A stretch of 16,105 bases of DNA from Alphaproteobacteria bacterium (GCA_030598385.1 JAUVQB010000005.1:1-16105); one strand, 5' to 3'. Counted from the first letter of the stretch, positions 1 through 7,422 are shown. A program made the numbers and translations. The notes: generated from the letters alone by a model not told the origin.

Positions 1-861
1 GAACCGCTTGCCAAACCGCCGGGCGGCCTCGACCTCTTCCTCAAGCTGGAATGCCTGCAGATCACCGGATCGTTCAAGCCGCGCGGCGCCACCAACTGCC
101 TGCTGCAGCTCGATCCCGCCCTGGTGGCGCGCGGCGTGATCACCGCCTCCGGCGGCAACCACGGCCTGGGGGTCGCCTATGCGGCTCGACAGGCGGGCGC
201 CCCGTCGATCATTTATCTGCCCGAGGGCACCCCCCGGGAAAAGGCGGACAAGCTCAACGCCTGGGGCGCCGAGGTGGTGATCGAGGGCAAGGTCTGGAAC
301 GAATCCAACAATTTGGCCATGGCGCGGGCCGAAGAGGACGGCCTCGCTTATCTGCACGCCTTCGCCGATCCGCGGGTGATCGCCGGCCAGGGCACCGTCG
401 GCCTGGAAATCTTGGAGGACGCGCCCGACCTCGATCATGTCATCGTCGCCATCGGCGGCGGCGGATTGATCTCCGGCGTCGCCACGGCCCTCAAGGCGCT
501 GAAGCCGGGGACCCGGGTGAGCGGCGTCGAGCCGGTCGGCGCACCGGCTTTGAAGCGCAGCCTGGAGGCCGGCGAGCTGGTGACCCTGCCGGAGATTACA
601 ACGGCCGCGGGCACCCTGGCGCCGGCCCGCAGCGCGCAGATCAACCTGGACATCATCGCCCGCAATGTCGACGAGATCGTGCTGGTGGACGATAAGGAGA
701 TGCGCGACGCCGCCCGCTGGCTCTGGTTCGAGCTCGGCATCGCCGCCGAGCTGTCCGGCGCCGCGGCCATGTCGGCGCTGCTGCAGGGCCGCGTGGCGGT
801 CGAACCAGGCGCCCGGGTCTGCGTCCTGGTCTGCGGTGCCGGGCGGGACGGGTTGGATTAG
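1..861 (+). CDS. PLP-dependent threonine/serine dehydratase, 3' part
   Basis: The frame is open from base 1 and ends at TAG 859-861, giving 286 residues; the start lies outside the window. The fold-type II PLP signature is plain. GSFKPRGA at residues 23-30 carries the Schiff-base lysine (K26 of the fragment). SGGNHG is the substrate/cofactor loop, and a GGGGLISG run near residue 155 is the phosphate-binding glycine loop. Known family members (threonine ammonia-lyase, serine or hydroxyaspartate dehydratase) deaminate hydroxy-amino acids to 2-keto acids in the cytoplasm. They are about 320 residues long, so roughly 35-45 N-terminal residues are missing. There is no C-terminal ACT-like regulatory domain, so this is the short, catabolic-type form rather than biosynthetic IlvA. 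Threonine, serine and hydroxyaspartate specificity cannot be told apart from sequence. It converges on the aminopeptidase gene across a repeat-bearing spacer. Confidence 0.9.
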   Translation, partial: EPLAKPPGGLDLFLKLECLQITGSFKPRGATNCLLQLDPALVARGVITASGGNHGLGVAYAARQAGAPSIIYLPEGTPREKADKLNAWGAEVVIEGKVWNESNNLAMARAEEDGLAYLHAFADPRVIAGQGTVGLEILEDAPDLDHVIVAIGGGGLISGVATALKALKPGTRVSGVEPVGAPALKRSLEAGELVTLPEITTAAGTLAPARSAQINLDIIARNVDEIVLVDDKEMRDAARWLWFELGIAAELSGAAAMSALLQGRVAVEPGARVCVLVCGAGRDGLD

Positions 862-863
862 CC

Positions 864-984
864 TCTAAGCGTTACCGCTTCGCTGGGCCTCCGCACCGGC
901 CGCTCCCCCTCCCGGCCACCCACAGCGTACAATGGCATTGGGTGGACGGGAGGGGGAGCGGGCCGGTACCGATCAGAACAAATT
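864..984 (+). repeat. Dispersed intergenic repeat, long copy (copy A)
   Basis: This segment fills the spacer between two convergent genes and recurs in inverted, shorter form at 8559-8631. The copies share an exact 17-mer (ccgcttcgctgggcctc, 875-891 here, reverse complement at 8605-8621) and an exact 16-mer (gggagggggagcgggc, 948-963 here, reverse complement at 8581-8596). They also share a partly conserved flank around ccgatca. This copy holds about 50 extra bases between the two blocks, which create a long inverted repeat. It has no coding capacity. It looks like a REP/MITE-like intergenic element; its family is unknown to me. Confidence 0.75.
901..960. terminator. Long inverted repeat between convergent genes
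   Basis: The arms at 901-922 and 939-960 are 22 bases long and complementary except at one position, around a 16-base loop. With a one-base bulge the pairing continues outward into accggc (895-900) and gccggt, to about 28-30 bp. It sits between the convergent stops at 861 and 995, so it could end transcription from both sides. No T-run follows on either strand, so a canonical Rho-independent terminator is not shown. A structural repeat or an RNA-stabilising 3' hairpin are alternatives. Confidence 0.5.
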
Positions 985-992
985 AACGGCCA

Positions 993-3050
993 TCAGGCCG
1001 TCAGAGGACGCGTGACCTCGGCCAGCCAGGCGGCGGTCTCTTGGTCGACCAGCGGGCTCAGCGTCTCGCGAACTCTTGCGTGGTAGGCGTCCACCCAGGC
1101 GGTCTCTTCCCCGCTCAGGAGCGCCGCATCGATCAGCGCGCGGTCGAAGGGCGCCAGGGTGAGGGTCTCGAAGGCCAGCATGTCCTTCTCTTCCCCGGGC
1201 TGCTTGCCGCTCTCGACCACCGTCACCAGGTTCTCGATGCGGATGCCGTAGGCGCCTTCCTTGTAGTAGCCCGGTTCGTTGGAAACGATCATGCCGGGCT
1301 CCAGCGCGGTTCCGCTGCCGGCCTTGGAGATGCGCTGGGGGCCTTCGTGGACGCCCAGAAAACTACCGACGCCGTGGCCCGTGCCATGATCGTAGTCGAG
1401 CCCCACCTGCCATAGCGCCAGGCGCGCCAGGCTGTCGATCTGGCTGCCCGCGGTGCCGCGCGGAAAGCGCGCCCGGGCGATCGCGATGTGGCCCTTCAGC
1501 ACCCGGGTGTTGCGCTCGCGCATTTCCGCCGTCGGCGTGCCGATCGCGAGCGTGCGCGTCACGTCCGTAGTGCCGTCGGCGTATTGCCCGCCCGAATCCA
1601 CCAGATAGAGCTCGCCCCGCCCGAGCCGCCGGTTGCTCTTCTCGTCCACCCGGTAATGCATGATGGCGCCGTTGGGGCCGGAGCCGGATATGGTGTCGAA
1701 GGAGAGATCGCGCAGCTCGCCGCTGTCGGCGCGAAAGCCTGCGAGCCGGTCGGCCGCCTCGATCTCGCTGATCCCGATGTTGTCGCCCGCCTCGCCCACT
1801 TTCCGCGACAGCCAGGCGAGGAAGCGGGTGAGCGCCACGCCGTCGCGCCGATGCGCCTGGCGGGCGCCGTCCAGCTCCACTGGATTCTTCTTGGCCTTGG
1901 GAAGTTGGCAGGGATCGCTCGCCTTGATCACCTCGGCCCCGGCGCTTTCGAGGCGCTCGAAGATCCAGGCTGCCGCGGTCGCCGGATCGGCTTGCGCGGC
2001 ACGTCCCTCGCCACCCATTTGGTCGAGGACCGGCCCCAGCGCCTCCGGCGGATGGACCGCCACCTGGTCGCCGAGATGGGCCGCCAACCCGGGCGTGAAC
2101 TTGCGCCGGTCGATGAACCAGTCGACCCGGCCGTCGCCATGGAGAATTGCGAAGGAGAGCGCGAGGGGGACGTGCGGCACGTCGGCGCCGCGCACGTTCA
2201 GCAGCCAGGCGATCGAATCCGGCAGGCTGAGTACTACCGCGTCGGCGCCCTTGGCACTCATCGCCTCGGCCAGCGCCTTTCGCTTGTCGGCCGCGCTTTC
2301 GCCGGCAAGCTCCAGGGGGTGCGGCACCACCGGCGCGAGCGGCGGCGGCGGCTGATCGGCCCAGACCGCGTCCAGCGGATTGTCGTCACAGGCCGTAAGC
2401 TCGCCGCCGGCCTTCTCGGCCGCCTTCTCGAGGGCCGCGGCCTGGGCATCGGTGTGCAGCCAGGGATCGAAGCCGAGCCGGGCGCCCGCCGGCAGCTTGG
2501 CCGCGATCCAGTCCTGGGGCGGCGCCTCGATCAGGTGCTGAGGTTGGTAGAGGGCGCCGTCGGTCTGGTTGCGGACCTGGAGGACATAGCGCCCGTCGAC
2601 GAAGACCGCGGCCGTGTCGGCCAGCACCACGGCGAGGCCTGCCGATCCGGTGAAGCCGGTCAGCCAGGCCAGGCGGTCGGCCCGGCGGGCGACGTACTCG
2701 CCCTGGTGCTCGTCCGCCCGCGGGATGAGGAAACCGCCGAGGCCCCGGCGCGCCAGCTCCGCGCGCAGGGCCGCAAGCCGCCCGGCCGCGTTCTCGGGCG
2801 TCGCCGCGAAGGACGGCGGCAGGGCCGACGCCATGTCCGCTTTGAGGGCGCGGAGCTTGGCCTTGAGGTCCGCCGGCAATGGTGGGTCGCCCACCAGGGC
2901 GAGCCAGGCGTCCGGATCGAGCCCCTCCGGCGCCGCCACGACGCCCTCGAGGAGCGCGCGCAGACCCGCCGAGCCGCCTTGGAAGCCTACCTTTTTTAGG
3001 TCTGTGTCCAGCGACTCCTCGCCCTCTTGCCTGGTTTCGTGATCGGACAT
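993..3050 (-). CDS. pepP: Aminopeptidase P (Xaa-Pro aminopeptidase, M24B) with extra N-terminal segment
   Basis: The enzyme removes the N-terminal residue from peptides with proline in second position, in the cytoplasm, using two metal ions. The 685-residue product shows a creatinase-like N-terminal domain (about 90-235, RADEHQGEYV at 111-120), a second such domain, then the M24 pita-bread domain from about 390 and the C-terminal M24_C region. By comparison with human XPNPEP1 the metal ligands are D485, D496, H559, E592 and E606, all present; H568 of GVHEG is also conserved. Relatives are about 600 residues. Here roughly 85 residues precede the usual beginning (near RLAALRAELARRGL). ATG 3050 opens them; an in-frame ATG at 2834 (M73) would give the usual length, so the start is not certain. 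The extension contains LLEGVVAAPEGLDPDAWLAL, which resembles UPF0149/YecA proteins. The 3' end faces the dehydratase gene. Confidence 0.92.
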   Translation of the reverse strand: MSDHETRQEGEESLDTDLKKVGFQGGSAGLRALLEGVVAAPEGLDPDAWLALVGDPPLPADLKAKLRALKADMASALPPSFAATPENAAGRLAALRAELARRGLGGFLIPRADEHQGEYVARRADRLAWLTGFTGSAGLAVVLADTAAVFVDGRYVLQVRNQTDGALYQPQHLIEAPPQDWIAAKLPAGARLGFDPWLHTDAQAAALEKAAEKAGGELTACDDNPLDAVWADQPPPPLAPVVPHPLELAGESAADKRKALAEAMSAKGADAVVLSLPDSIAWLLNVRGADVPHVPLALSFAILHGDGRVDWFIDRRKFTPGLAAHLGDQVAVHPPEALGPVLDQMGGEGRAAQADPATAAAWIFERLESAGAEVIKASDPCQLPKAKKNPVELDGARQAHRRDGVALTRFLAWLSRKVGEAGDNIGISEIEAADRLAGFRADSGELRDLSFDTISGSGPNGAIMHYRVDEKSNRRLGRGELYLVDSGGQYADGTTDVTRTLAIGTPTAEMRERNTRVLKGHIAIARARFPRGTAGSQIDSLARLALWQVGLDYDHGTGHGVGSFLGVHEGPQRISKAGSGTALEPGMIVSNEPGYYKEGAYGIRIENLVTVVESGKQPGEEKDMLAFETLTLAPFDRALIDAALLSGEETAWVDAYHARVRETLSPLVDQETAAWLAEVTRPLTA

Positions 3051-3339
3051 GCTGCCTCTCGCCGCTCAGCCACTCGCTGTCTCGAAGCTATGTCCGAGGC
3101 CCCCTCAAGACAAGGCTCGGTGACAGCAATTGCGCCATCTTTCGCCATATTTGGCCGTGCAGGAAGCGGGCCGCCAGCTATGCCGGCCCCGCAATGCTGC
3201 AGTGCAATAAAACCGCTCCCGCCGCCACCCCGAAGGGCTCATATTCTCATTATTCGAAGGCCGGGTAGGCAGAACATGCCTGCCCGCTTTCACGTTGTAA
3301 CCAGCGAACGACTTCGCTCCGAACATAAGGACAGATGTG
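3051..3339. promoter_or_regulatory. Divergent intergenic region with two leader hairpins
   Basis: These 289 bases separate the divergent aminopeptidase and DUF1127 genes and should hold promoters for both. I see no convincing -35/-10 pair; AT-rich patches at 3149-3157 and 3239-3255 are the likeliest places. Two hairpins lie in the DUF1127 leader. gggtaggca at 3263-3271 pairs with tgcctgccc at 3277-3285 (one G-U pair, 5-base loop). agcgaa at 3303-3308 pairs with ttcgct at 3313-3318 (4-base loop), ending 8 bases before the ribosome binding site. Neither is followed by a T-run, so they look like leader structures or operators rather than terminators. Confidence 0.45.
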
Positions 3340-4032
3340 ATGTCACGCCTTACGGAAAGAGAAATTGAAGAGATTCGCCGGGTGAAGCGCGCCGTTGAGG
3401 AAGAGGCGCGAGAGGAATTTTCGCAGGTTCGTCTCGCCGACGACGTAGACACCCGGCACCCCGCGCTTGCGGCCGGACTCCTGGCGCTGGTAGCGCGGAT
3501 GAGCGGCCTCGCCGAGATCGCTTGGATGGTTCGCCACGAGGTGGTCTTGCCGTTGCGGCAGAGGATCCACACGCGCCGGGCCATGACCGAGCTGCATGGG
3601 CTCAACGACCGCATCCTGCGCGACATCGGAATCGACCGCGGCCAGATCGAAACGGTCGTCGAAGGCATGAAGGTCGAGACGCCCCGGCCCCCGCGGCCGG
3701 AGGTCGGCCCCATCGCGGCGCTGCGGCGCTGGATCGTGCGGCGCCGGACGATCAACACCCTCGCCGCCCTGGACGATCGTATGCTTGAGGATATCGGCCT
3801 GGTCCGCGCGCACATCTCCGCTTTCGTCCGTGATTTGGACCAAGCCATGTTGAGCGGCCGGATCGAAGGCCAGACTGCCGCCCAGAAGGTTCGCAGGGCC
3901 ACCAGCCCGCTATCATCTCAGCCGCGGTGGAACCTGAGCCGCCAAGCCGCCGGCGACATGGTTCGCCTGGAGTCGGGCGTCCTCGCCGATCATGGCTATG
4001 TCAAAGACGAGGGCAAGCTGAACGCCGCCTAA
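3340..4032 (+). CDS. Protein with two DUF1127-like segments
   Basis: ATG 3340 is preceded by AAGGA at 3327-3331 (8-base spacing); GTG 3337 is an alternative one codon earlier. The 230-residue product has two segments matching the DUF1127 (YjiS-like) consensus of basic residues, then LxxLxDRxLxDIGxxR. The first spans about residues 78-110 (LHGLNDRILRDIGIDRGQI) and the second about 135-165 (LAALDDRMLEDIGLVRAHI). Residues 1-60 are rich in E and R and likely helical, and the last 65 residues are low in pattern. DUF1127 proteins are usually under 100 residues with one copy. In Rhodobacter and Agrobacterium, small members are linked to RNA turnover and to carbon and phosphate physiology. A role in RNA binding here is inference. 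The gene lies opposite to its neighbours, between prmA and the aminopeptidase gene, and its stop overlaps that of prmA. Confidence 0.8.
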   Translation: MSRLTEREIEEIRRVKRAVEEEAREEFSQVRLADDVDTRHPALAAGLLALVARMSGLAEIAWMVRHEVVLPLRQRIHTRRAMTELHGLNDRILRDIGIDRGQIETVVEGMKVETPRPPRPEVGPIAALRRWIVRRRTINTLAALDDRMLEDIGLVRAHISAFVRDLDQAMLSGRIEGQTAAQKVRRATSPLSSQPRWNLSRQAAGDMVRLESGVLADHGYVKDEGKLNAA

Positions 4033-4039
4033 AGGCGGT
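4024..4039. terminator. Small hairpin on overlapping convergent stops
   Basis: ccgcc (4025-4029) and ggcgg (4034-4038) flank taaa (4030-4033), which holds the TAA of the DUF1127 gene and overlaps the TAG of prmA on the other strand. The stem can extend by a G-U pair to 4024/4039. The stem is short and lacks a T-run, so terminator activity in either direction is only a possibility. Confidence 0.3.
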
Positions 4040-4967
4040 CCGCCAGACTCGGAATACCGAAACGGCCCGTGCCGGCGCGCGGGCCGTTGTTCCATTGGCA
4101 CAATAGTAGGGTCACCCAGTCGCCGAGCCCGAGCCGGCGCGTCAGGCGCATGTTCCTGGCTCGATAGGGCGCCAAAACCGCCCGTTCCTGGCTCCGCAGC
4201 AGGCCCGAGAGGATCAGGCTCCCGCCCGGCGCCAGCACCCGGGTGAGATCGCCGGCCATGTCGCTCAGCGGCCCCGCCAGGATGTTGGCCGCAATAACAT
4301 CGTAGGGTCCCCGGCTGAGCAGGCTCCGCCGCGCGGCGCCATCGCTCTCGACCGCTCGCACGAACGGCCCGACGCCGTTCAGCCGTGCGTTCTCTTTCGT
4401 GATCGCAACCGCCAGGGGGTCGATATCCGAGGCCAGCACCGACGCCCGCCAAAGCTTCGCCATGGCGATCGCCAGGATGCCGGTGCCGCAGCCGAGATCG
4501 AGGGAGACTGTGGGCCGTCCCCGGCGGGCGAGAGCCTCCAGGGCCAGCAAGCAGCCGCGCGTGGATTCATGATGCCCAGTGCCGAAAGCCTGGCCGGCCT
4601 CGATGCGGATCGCAATGGCCGATGGGGGCCGCGCACCCGCGCTATGGGACGCGAAGACGAAGAACCGCCCGGCGCGGAGCGGTGGTAGGCCCTTCTGGCT
4701 CTCGGCCACCCAATCCAAGGCCGGCAGGGCCTCGATGGAAAACTGCGGCGGCTCGAGTCCAGTCTCTTCGGCTGCGGACGCCAATGCCGCCGCCACCGCG
4801 GCCGGCGACGGGCGGTCCGCGAGATAGACTTCGAGCGGGACTTCGGCGCGGCCCTCCGCCACGTCCCGGACCAGGGCACCGCCCAAGGCCTGGAGCGCCG
4901 CTTCGAAGACCTCCAGAGCGGCGGCGGGAACGCTCACACGCAGCTTGAACCCGGCGGAACCGCTCAA
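4029..4967 (-). CDS. prmA: Ribosomal protein L11 methyltransferase
   Basis: PrmA uses S-adenosylmethionine to methylate ribosomal protein L11. The 312-residue product has an N-terminal L11-binding region (1-95) and the family signature EAGQAFGTGHHEST (123-136). It also has SAM motif I LDLGCGTGILAIA (156-168), the acidic SAM residue region DIDPLAV (181-187), and AANIL (226-230), whose asparagine is typical of amino-group methylation. About 20 residues at the C-terminus extend beyond most relatives (near 295). The start is taken as TTG 4967, four bases after the uvrD stop; no ATG is in frame nearby and no clear ribosome binding site is visible, so translational coupling to uvrD is likely. The 3' end overlaps the DUF1127 gene by four bases, tail to tail. 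Confidence 0.93.
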   Translation of the reverse strand: MSGSAGFKLRVSVPAAALEVFEAALQALGGALVRDVAEGRAEVPLEVYLADRPSPAAVAAALASAAEETGLEPPQFSIEALPALDWVAESQKGLPPLRAGRFFVFASHSAGARPPSAIAIRIEAGQAFGTGHHESTRGCLLALEALARRGRPTVSLDLGCGTGILAIAMAKLWRASVLASDIDPLAVAITKENARLNGVGPFVRAVESDGAARRSLLSRGPYDVIAANILAGPLSDMAGDLTRVLAPGGSLILSGLLRSQERAVLAPYRARNMRLTRRLGLGDWVTLLLCQWNNGPRAGTGRFGIPSLADRL

Positions 4968-4971
4968 GGCA

Positions 4972-7284
4972 TCAACCGGCTTGGTCTTCCGGCACGACGA
5001 AGTCGGCCATGACCTTCTTGTCGCCGGCCCGGTCGAAGCCGATGGTCAGGCGCTCGCCCTCGACCTTGCGCACCGTGCCGTAGCCGAACTTCTGGTGGAA
5101 CACCCGGGCGCCGGCCGAAAGGTCCTCTCCTGAGAGGCTTTCCACCACCCGAGGGACGACATCGACGAAGGGCTCGCCCTGCCCGGCGCGCTGGCGCGCC
5201 CTGGCCATGCCAGGGGTCCAGCGGTTCTCGGCGAAGGCGGCGCCATCCAGCGCGCCACTGTGCGGTCTCCCCAGATATCTACCGGGGCCGCCGGGGCCGC
5301 CGTAGAGCCCGGGGTCGCTCTCCCGCTCCACCGCCTCGGCCGTCAGTTCGTCGACGAAGCGCGAGGGAATGGCGGCGGCCCAGCTTCCGTGCAGGCGCCG
5401 GTTGGCGGCGAAGCTGACGATGGCGCGTTGGCGTGCCCGGGTGAGCCCGACGTAGGCGAGGCGGCGTTCCTCCTCCAGGCCGCGCATGCCGGTCTCGTCC
5501 AGCGCCCTTTGGTTCGGGAACAGGCCCTCTTCCCAGCCGGCCAGGAACACCGTGTCGAATTCCAGGCCCTTGGCGGAATGGAGGGTCATGACGTTCACCT
5601 GATCCTGGTCCCGGTTTTCCGCCGCCTCCATGATCAGGCTGACGTGTTCGAGGAAGCCGCCCAGGGTCTCGAACTCGTCCATGGCGACGATCAGCTCTTT
5701 CAAGTTCTCCAGGCGGCCCGGCGCGTCCAACGACTTGTCGTTCTGCCACATCTCGGTGTAGCCGGATTCGTCGAGGATCAGCTCGGCCAGGTCGCAGTGG
5801 TGTAAGGTCTCGGCGGCCTGGCGCCAGCGCCCGAGGCCGTCCAGAAATTCAGCCAAAGAGCGCCGGGCCGCGGACCTCAGCTCGTCGGTCTCGACCAGTT
5901 CCTGCGCCGCGCGGGTGAGCGAGATATCGCGCGCCCTGGCATGGGCGTGAAGGTGCTTCAGGGTCACGTCGCCGAGGCCGCGCTTCGGCTTGTTGACGAT
6001 GCGCTCGAAGGCGAGCCCGTCGTCGGGCTGATAGACCAGGCGCAGATAAGCGAGCGCGTCGCGAATCTCGGCCCGCTCGTAGAAGCGTGGCCCGCCGATC
6101 ACCCGGTAGGGCAGGCCGACGGTGATGAAGCGCTCCTCGAACTCGCGGGTCTGGGCGCCGGTGCGCACCAGGATCGCCGTTTCGCTGAGCGCCTGGCCCT
6201 TGCGCTGCAGGGCCTCGATCTCGTCGGCGACGAAACGGGCCTCCGCCTCGCCGTCCCACAGGCCGCGCAGGCGCACCGCCTCGCCGAGGTCGTCCTCGGT
6301 CCACAGCGTCTTGCCGAGGCGGCTCTCGTTGTGGGCGATGAGGCCCGAGGCGGCGGCCAGGATGTGGCCGGTCGAGCGGTAATTGCGCTCCAGGCGGATC
6401 ACCTTGGCGCCGGGGAAATCGTTCTCGAAGCGCAGGATGTTGCCCACCTCGGCGCCGCGCCAGCCGTAGATCGACTGGTCGTCGTCGCCGACGCAGCAGA
6501 TGTTGTGGGGTTCTTGCTGGGCCAGGAGGCGCAGCCAGAGATACTGGATCACGTTGGTGTCCTGGTATTCGTCCACCAACAGGTAGCGGAACTGACGGTG
6601 GTAACGGGCCAGCACGTCGCCGTGCTTTTGAAACAGCTCCAGCACGTGCAGCGTGAGATCGCCGAAGTCGCAGGCGTTCAGCGTCTTCAGGCGGCTTTGG
6701 TAGAGGGTGTAGAGCTCGACGGCGCGGCCGCCGGCCAGATCGCCGGCTTCACTCGCCGATACCCGCTCGGGCGTCAGGCCGCGGTCCTTCCAGCGTTGGA
6801 TCGCCGCCAGCACGCCGCGCGCCGGCCATTTCTTGTCGTCGATCTGCTCGGCGCTAAGAAGCTGCTTGACCAGGCGCAGCTGGTCGTCGGTGTCGATGAT
6901 GGTGAAGCGGGGGCTCAAGCCCACCCGCTCGGCGTCGAGGCGCAGCATGCGCGCCGCCAGCGCGTGGAAAGTGCCGAGCCACCAGCCTTCAACGGGCCGG
7001 GCCAGCAGGCCGGCGACCCGGTTGCGCATCTCCTGGGCCGCCTTGTTGGTGAAGGTGACGGCCAGCACCTGCCCGGGGTGGGCCCGGCCGGTATGGAGCA
7101 GGTGGGCGAGACGGGTGGTCAGCACCCGGGTCTTGCCGGTGCCGGCGCCGGCCAAGACCAGGACCGGCCCGTCGAGCGCCTCGACCGCCGCACGCTGGGC
7201 CGGGTTGAGGTCGGCCAGATAGGGCGCAGCCGGATCGGGCGCCGGCAAGGCTTCGGTGTCAGGTTTTTGAATCGATCCCGTCAT
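4972..7284 (-). CDS. uvrD: UvrD/PcrA-type DNA helicase II
   Basis: This is a superfamily 1A 3'-5' DNA helicase that acts in nucleotide excision repair, mismatch repair and removal of stalled complexes. All motifs are present in the 770 residues: Walker A AGAGTGKT (45-52), motif Ia TFTNKAAQEM (77-86), Walker B DEYQDTN (238-244), motif III QSIYGWRGA (270-278), motif IV RNYRST (300-305), motif V MTLHSAKGLEF (566-576) and motif VI EERRLAYVGLTRAR (605-618). The C-terminus (about 725-766, FGYGTVRKVEGERLTIGF) is the Tudor-like domain that contacts RNA polymerase in PcrA/UvrD. A glycine-rich linker (650-720) precedes it. ATG 7284 begins just before a short variable N-terminus and the Q-motif region LNPAQRAAV. 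The gene is first in a uvrD-prmA unit and diverges from the M14 gene. UvrD, PcrA and Rep are hard to separate by sequence alone; UvrD is the usual name in this group. Confidence 0.95.
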   Translation of the reverse strand: MTGSIQKPDTEALPAPDPAAPYLADLNPAQRAAVEALDGPVLVLAGAGTGKTRVLTTRLAHLLHTGRAHPGQVLAVTFTNKAAQEMRNRVAGLLARPVEGWWLGTFHALAARMLRLDAERVGLSPRFTIIDTDDQLRLVKQLLSAEQIDDKKWPARGVLAAIQRWKDRGLTPERVSASEAGDLAGGRAVELYTLYQSRLKTLNACDFGDLTLHVLELFQKHGDVLARYHRQFRYLLVDEYQDTNVIQYLWLRLLAQQEPHNICCVGDDDQSIYGWRGAEVGNILRFENDFPGAKVIRLERNYRSTGHILAAASGLIAHNESRLGKTLWTEDDLGEAVRLRGLWDGEAEARFVADEIEALQRKGQALSETAILVRTGAQTREFEERFITVGLPYRVIGGPRFYERAEIRDALAYLRLVYQPDDGLAFERIVNKPKRGLGDVTLKHLHAHARARDISLTRAAQELVETDELRSAARRSLAEFLDGLGRWRQAAETLHHCDLAELILDESGYTEMWQNDKSLDAPGRLENLKELIVAMDEFETLGGFLEHVSLIMEAAENRDQDQVNVMTLHSAKGLEFDTVFLAGWEEGLFPNQRALDETGMRGLEEERRLAYVGLTRARQRAIVSFAANRRLHGSWAAAIPSRFVDELTAEAVERESDPGLYGGPGGPGRYLGRPHSGALDGAAFAENRWTPGMARARQRAGQGEPFVDVVPRVVESLSGEDLSAGARVFHQKFGYGTVRKVEGERLTIGFDRAGDKKVMADFVVPEDQAG

Positions 7285-7412
7285 GCTAGGTGTCTTTATA
7301 GTACGCTGACCGCGAGTCGCTGAGTCTCAATCGACCGGCCCTCGCTGAGCTTTAGGTGGCACGCGGGACCGAGCAAGACAATGGGCGAAACCATGAAACG
7401 GCGGACGAAACC
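7285..7412. promoter_or_regulatory. Divergent promoter region uvrD / M14 gene
   Basis: These 128 bases separate uvrD from the M14 gene. A -10-like TACTAT (reverse strand, 7296-7301, read as atagta on the + strand) lies 12-17 bases upstream of uvrD; no good -35 stands at the usual distance. No convincing promoter for the M14 gene was seen. The right end contains the first unit of a 20-bp tandem duplication and a short upstream reading frame. Confidence 0.3.
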
Positions 7413-7416
7413 ATGA
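7381..7416 (+). CDS. Possible 11-codon upstream ORF
   Basis: ATG 7381 and ATG 7393 share a frame that ends at TGA 7414-7416, giving MGETMKRRTKP or MKRRTKP. The TGA overlaps the M14 start codon as ATGA (7413-7416), the classic arrangement for translational coupling. No strong ribosome binding site precedes ATG 7381. It may be translated as a leader or be a by-product of the duplication. Confidence 0.3.
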   Translation: MGETMKRRTKP

Positions 7417-7422
7417 AACGGC
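7386..7422 (+). repeat. 20-bp tandem duplication spanning the M14 start
   Basis: The 17-mer cgaaaccatgaaacggc occurs at 7386-7402 and again at 7406-7422, a period of 20 bases with only the junction gga between. Each unit has an ATG, at 7393 and 7413. Only the second is in frame with the M14 gene. The first opens a short frame (see the upstream ORF entry). The match is exact, so the duplication is recent or maintained. Confidence 0.9.

Noticed and set aside
1488..2999. A 503-codon open frame on the + strand inside the aminopeptidase gene
   Set aside because: It is antisense to a gene with intact motifs and lacks domain or signal features; long antisense frames are expected at this GC content.
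5941..7323. A 460-codon + strand frame antisense to uvrD
   Set aside because: uvrD on the other strand has every helicase motif; this frame is low in complexity (V, Q, A, G rich) and has no recognisable domain.
7356..7412. GTG 7356 as the start of the M14 gene
   Set aside because: It adds 19 residues of polar, unconserved sequence made partly by the tandem duplication; ATG 7413 has a ribosome binding site and fits the family.
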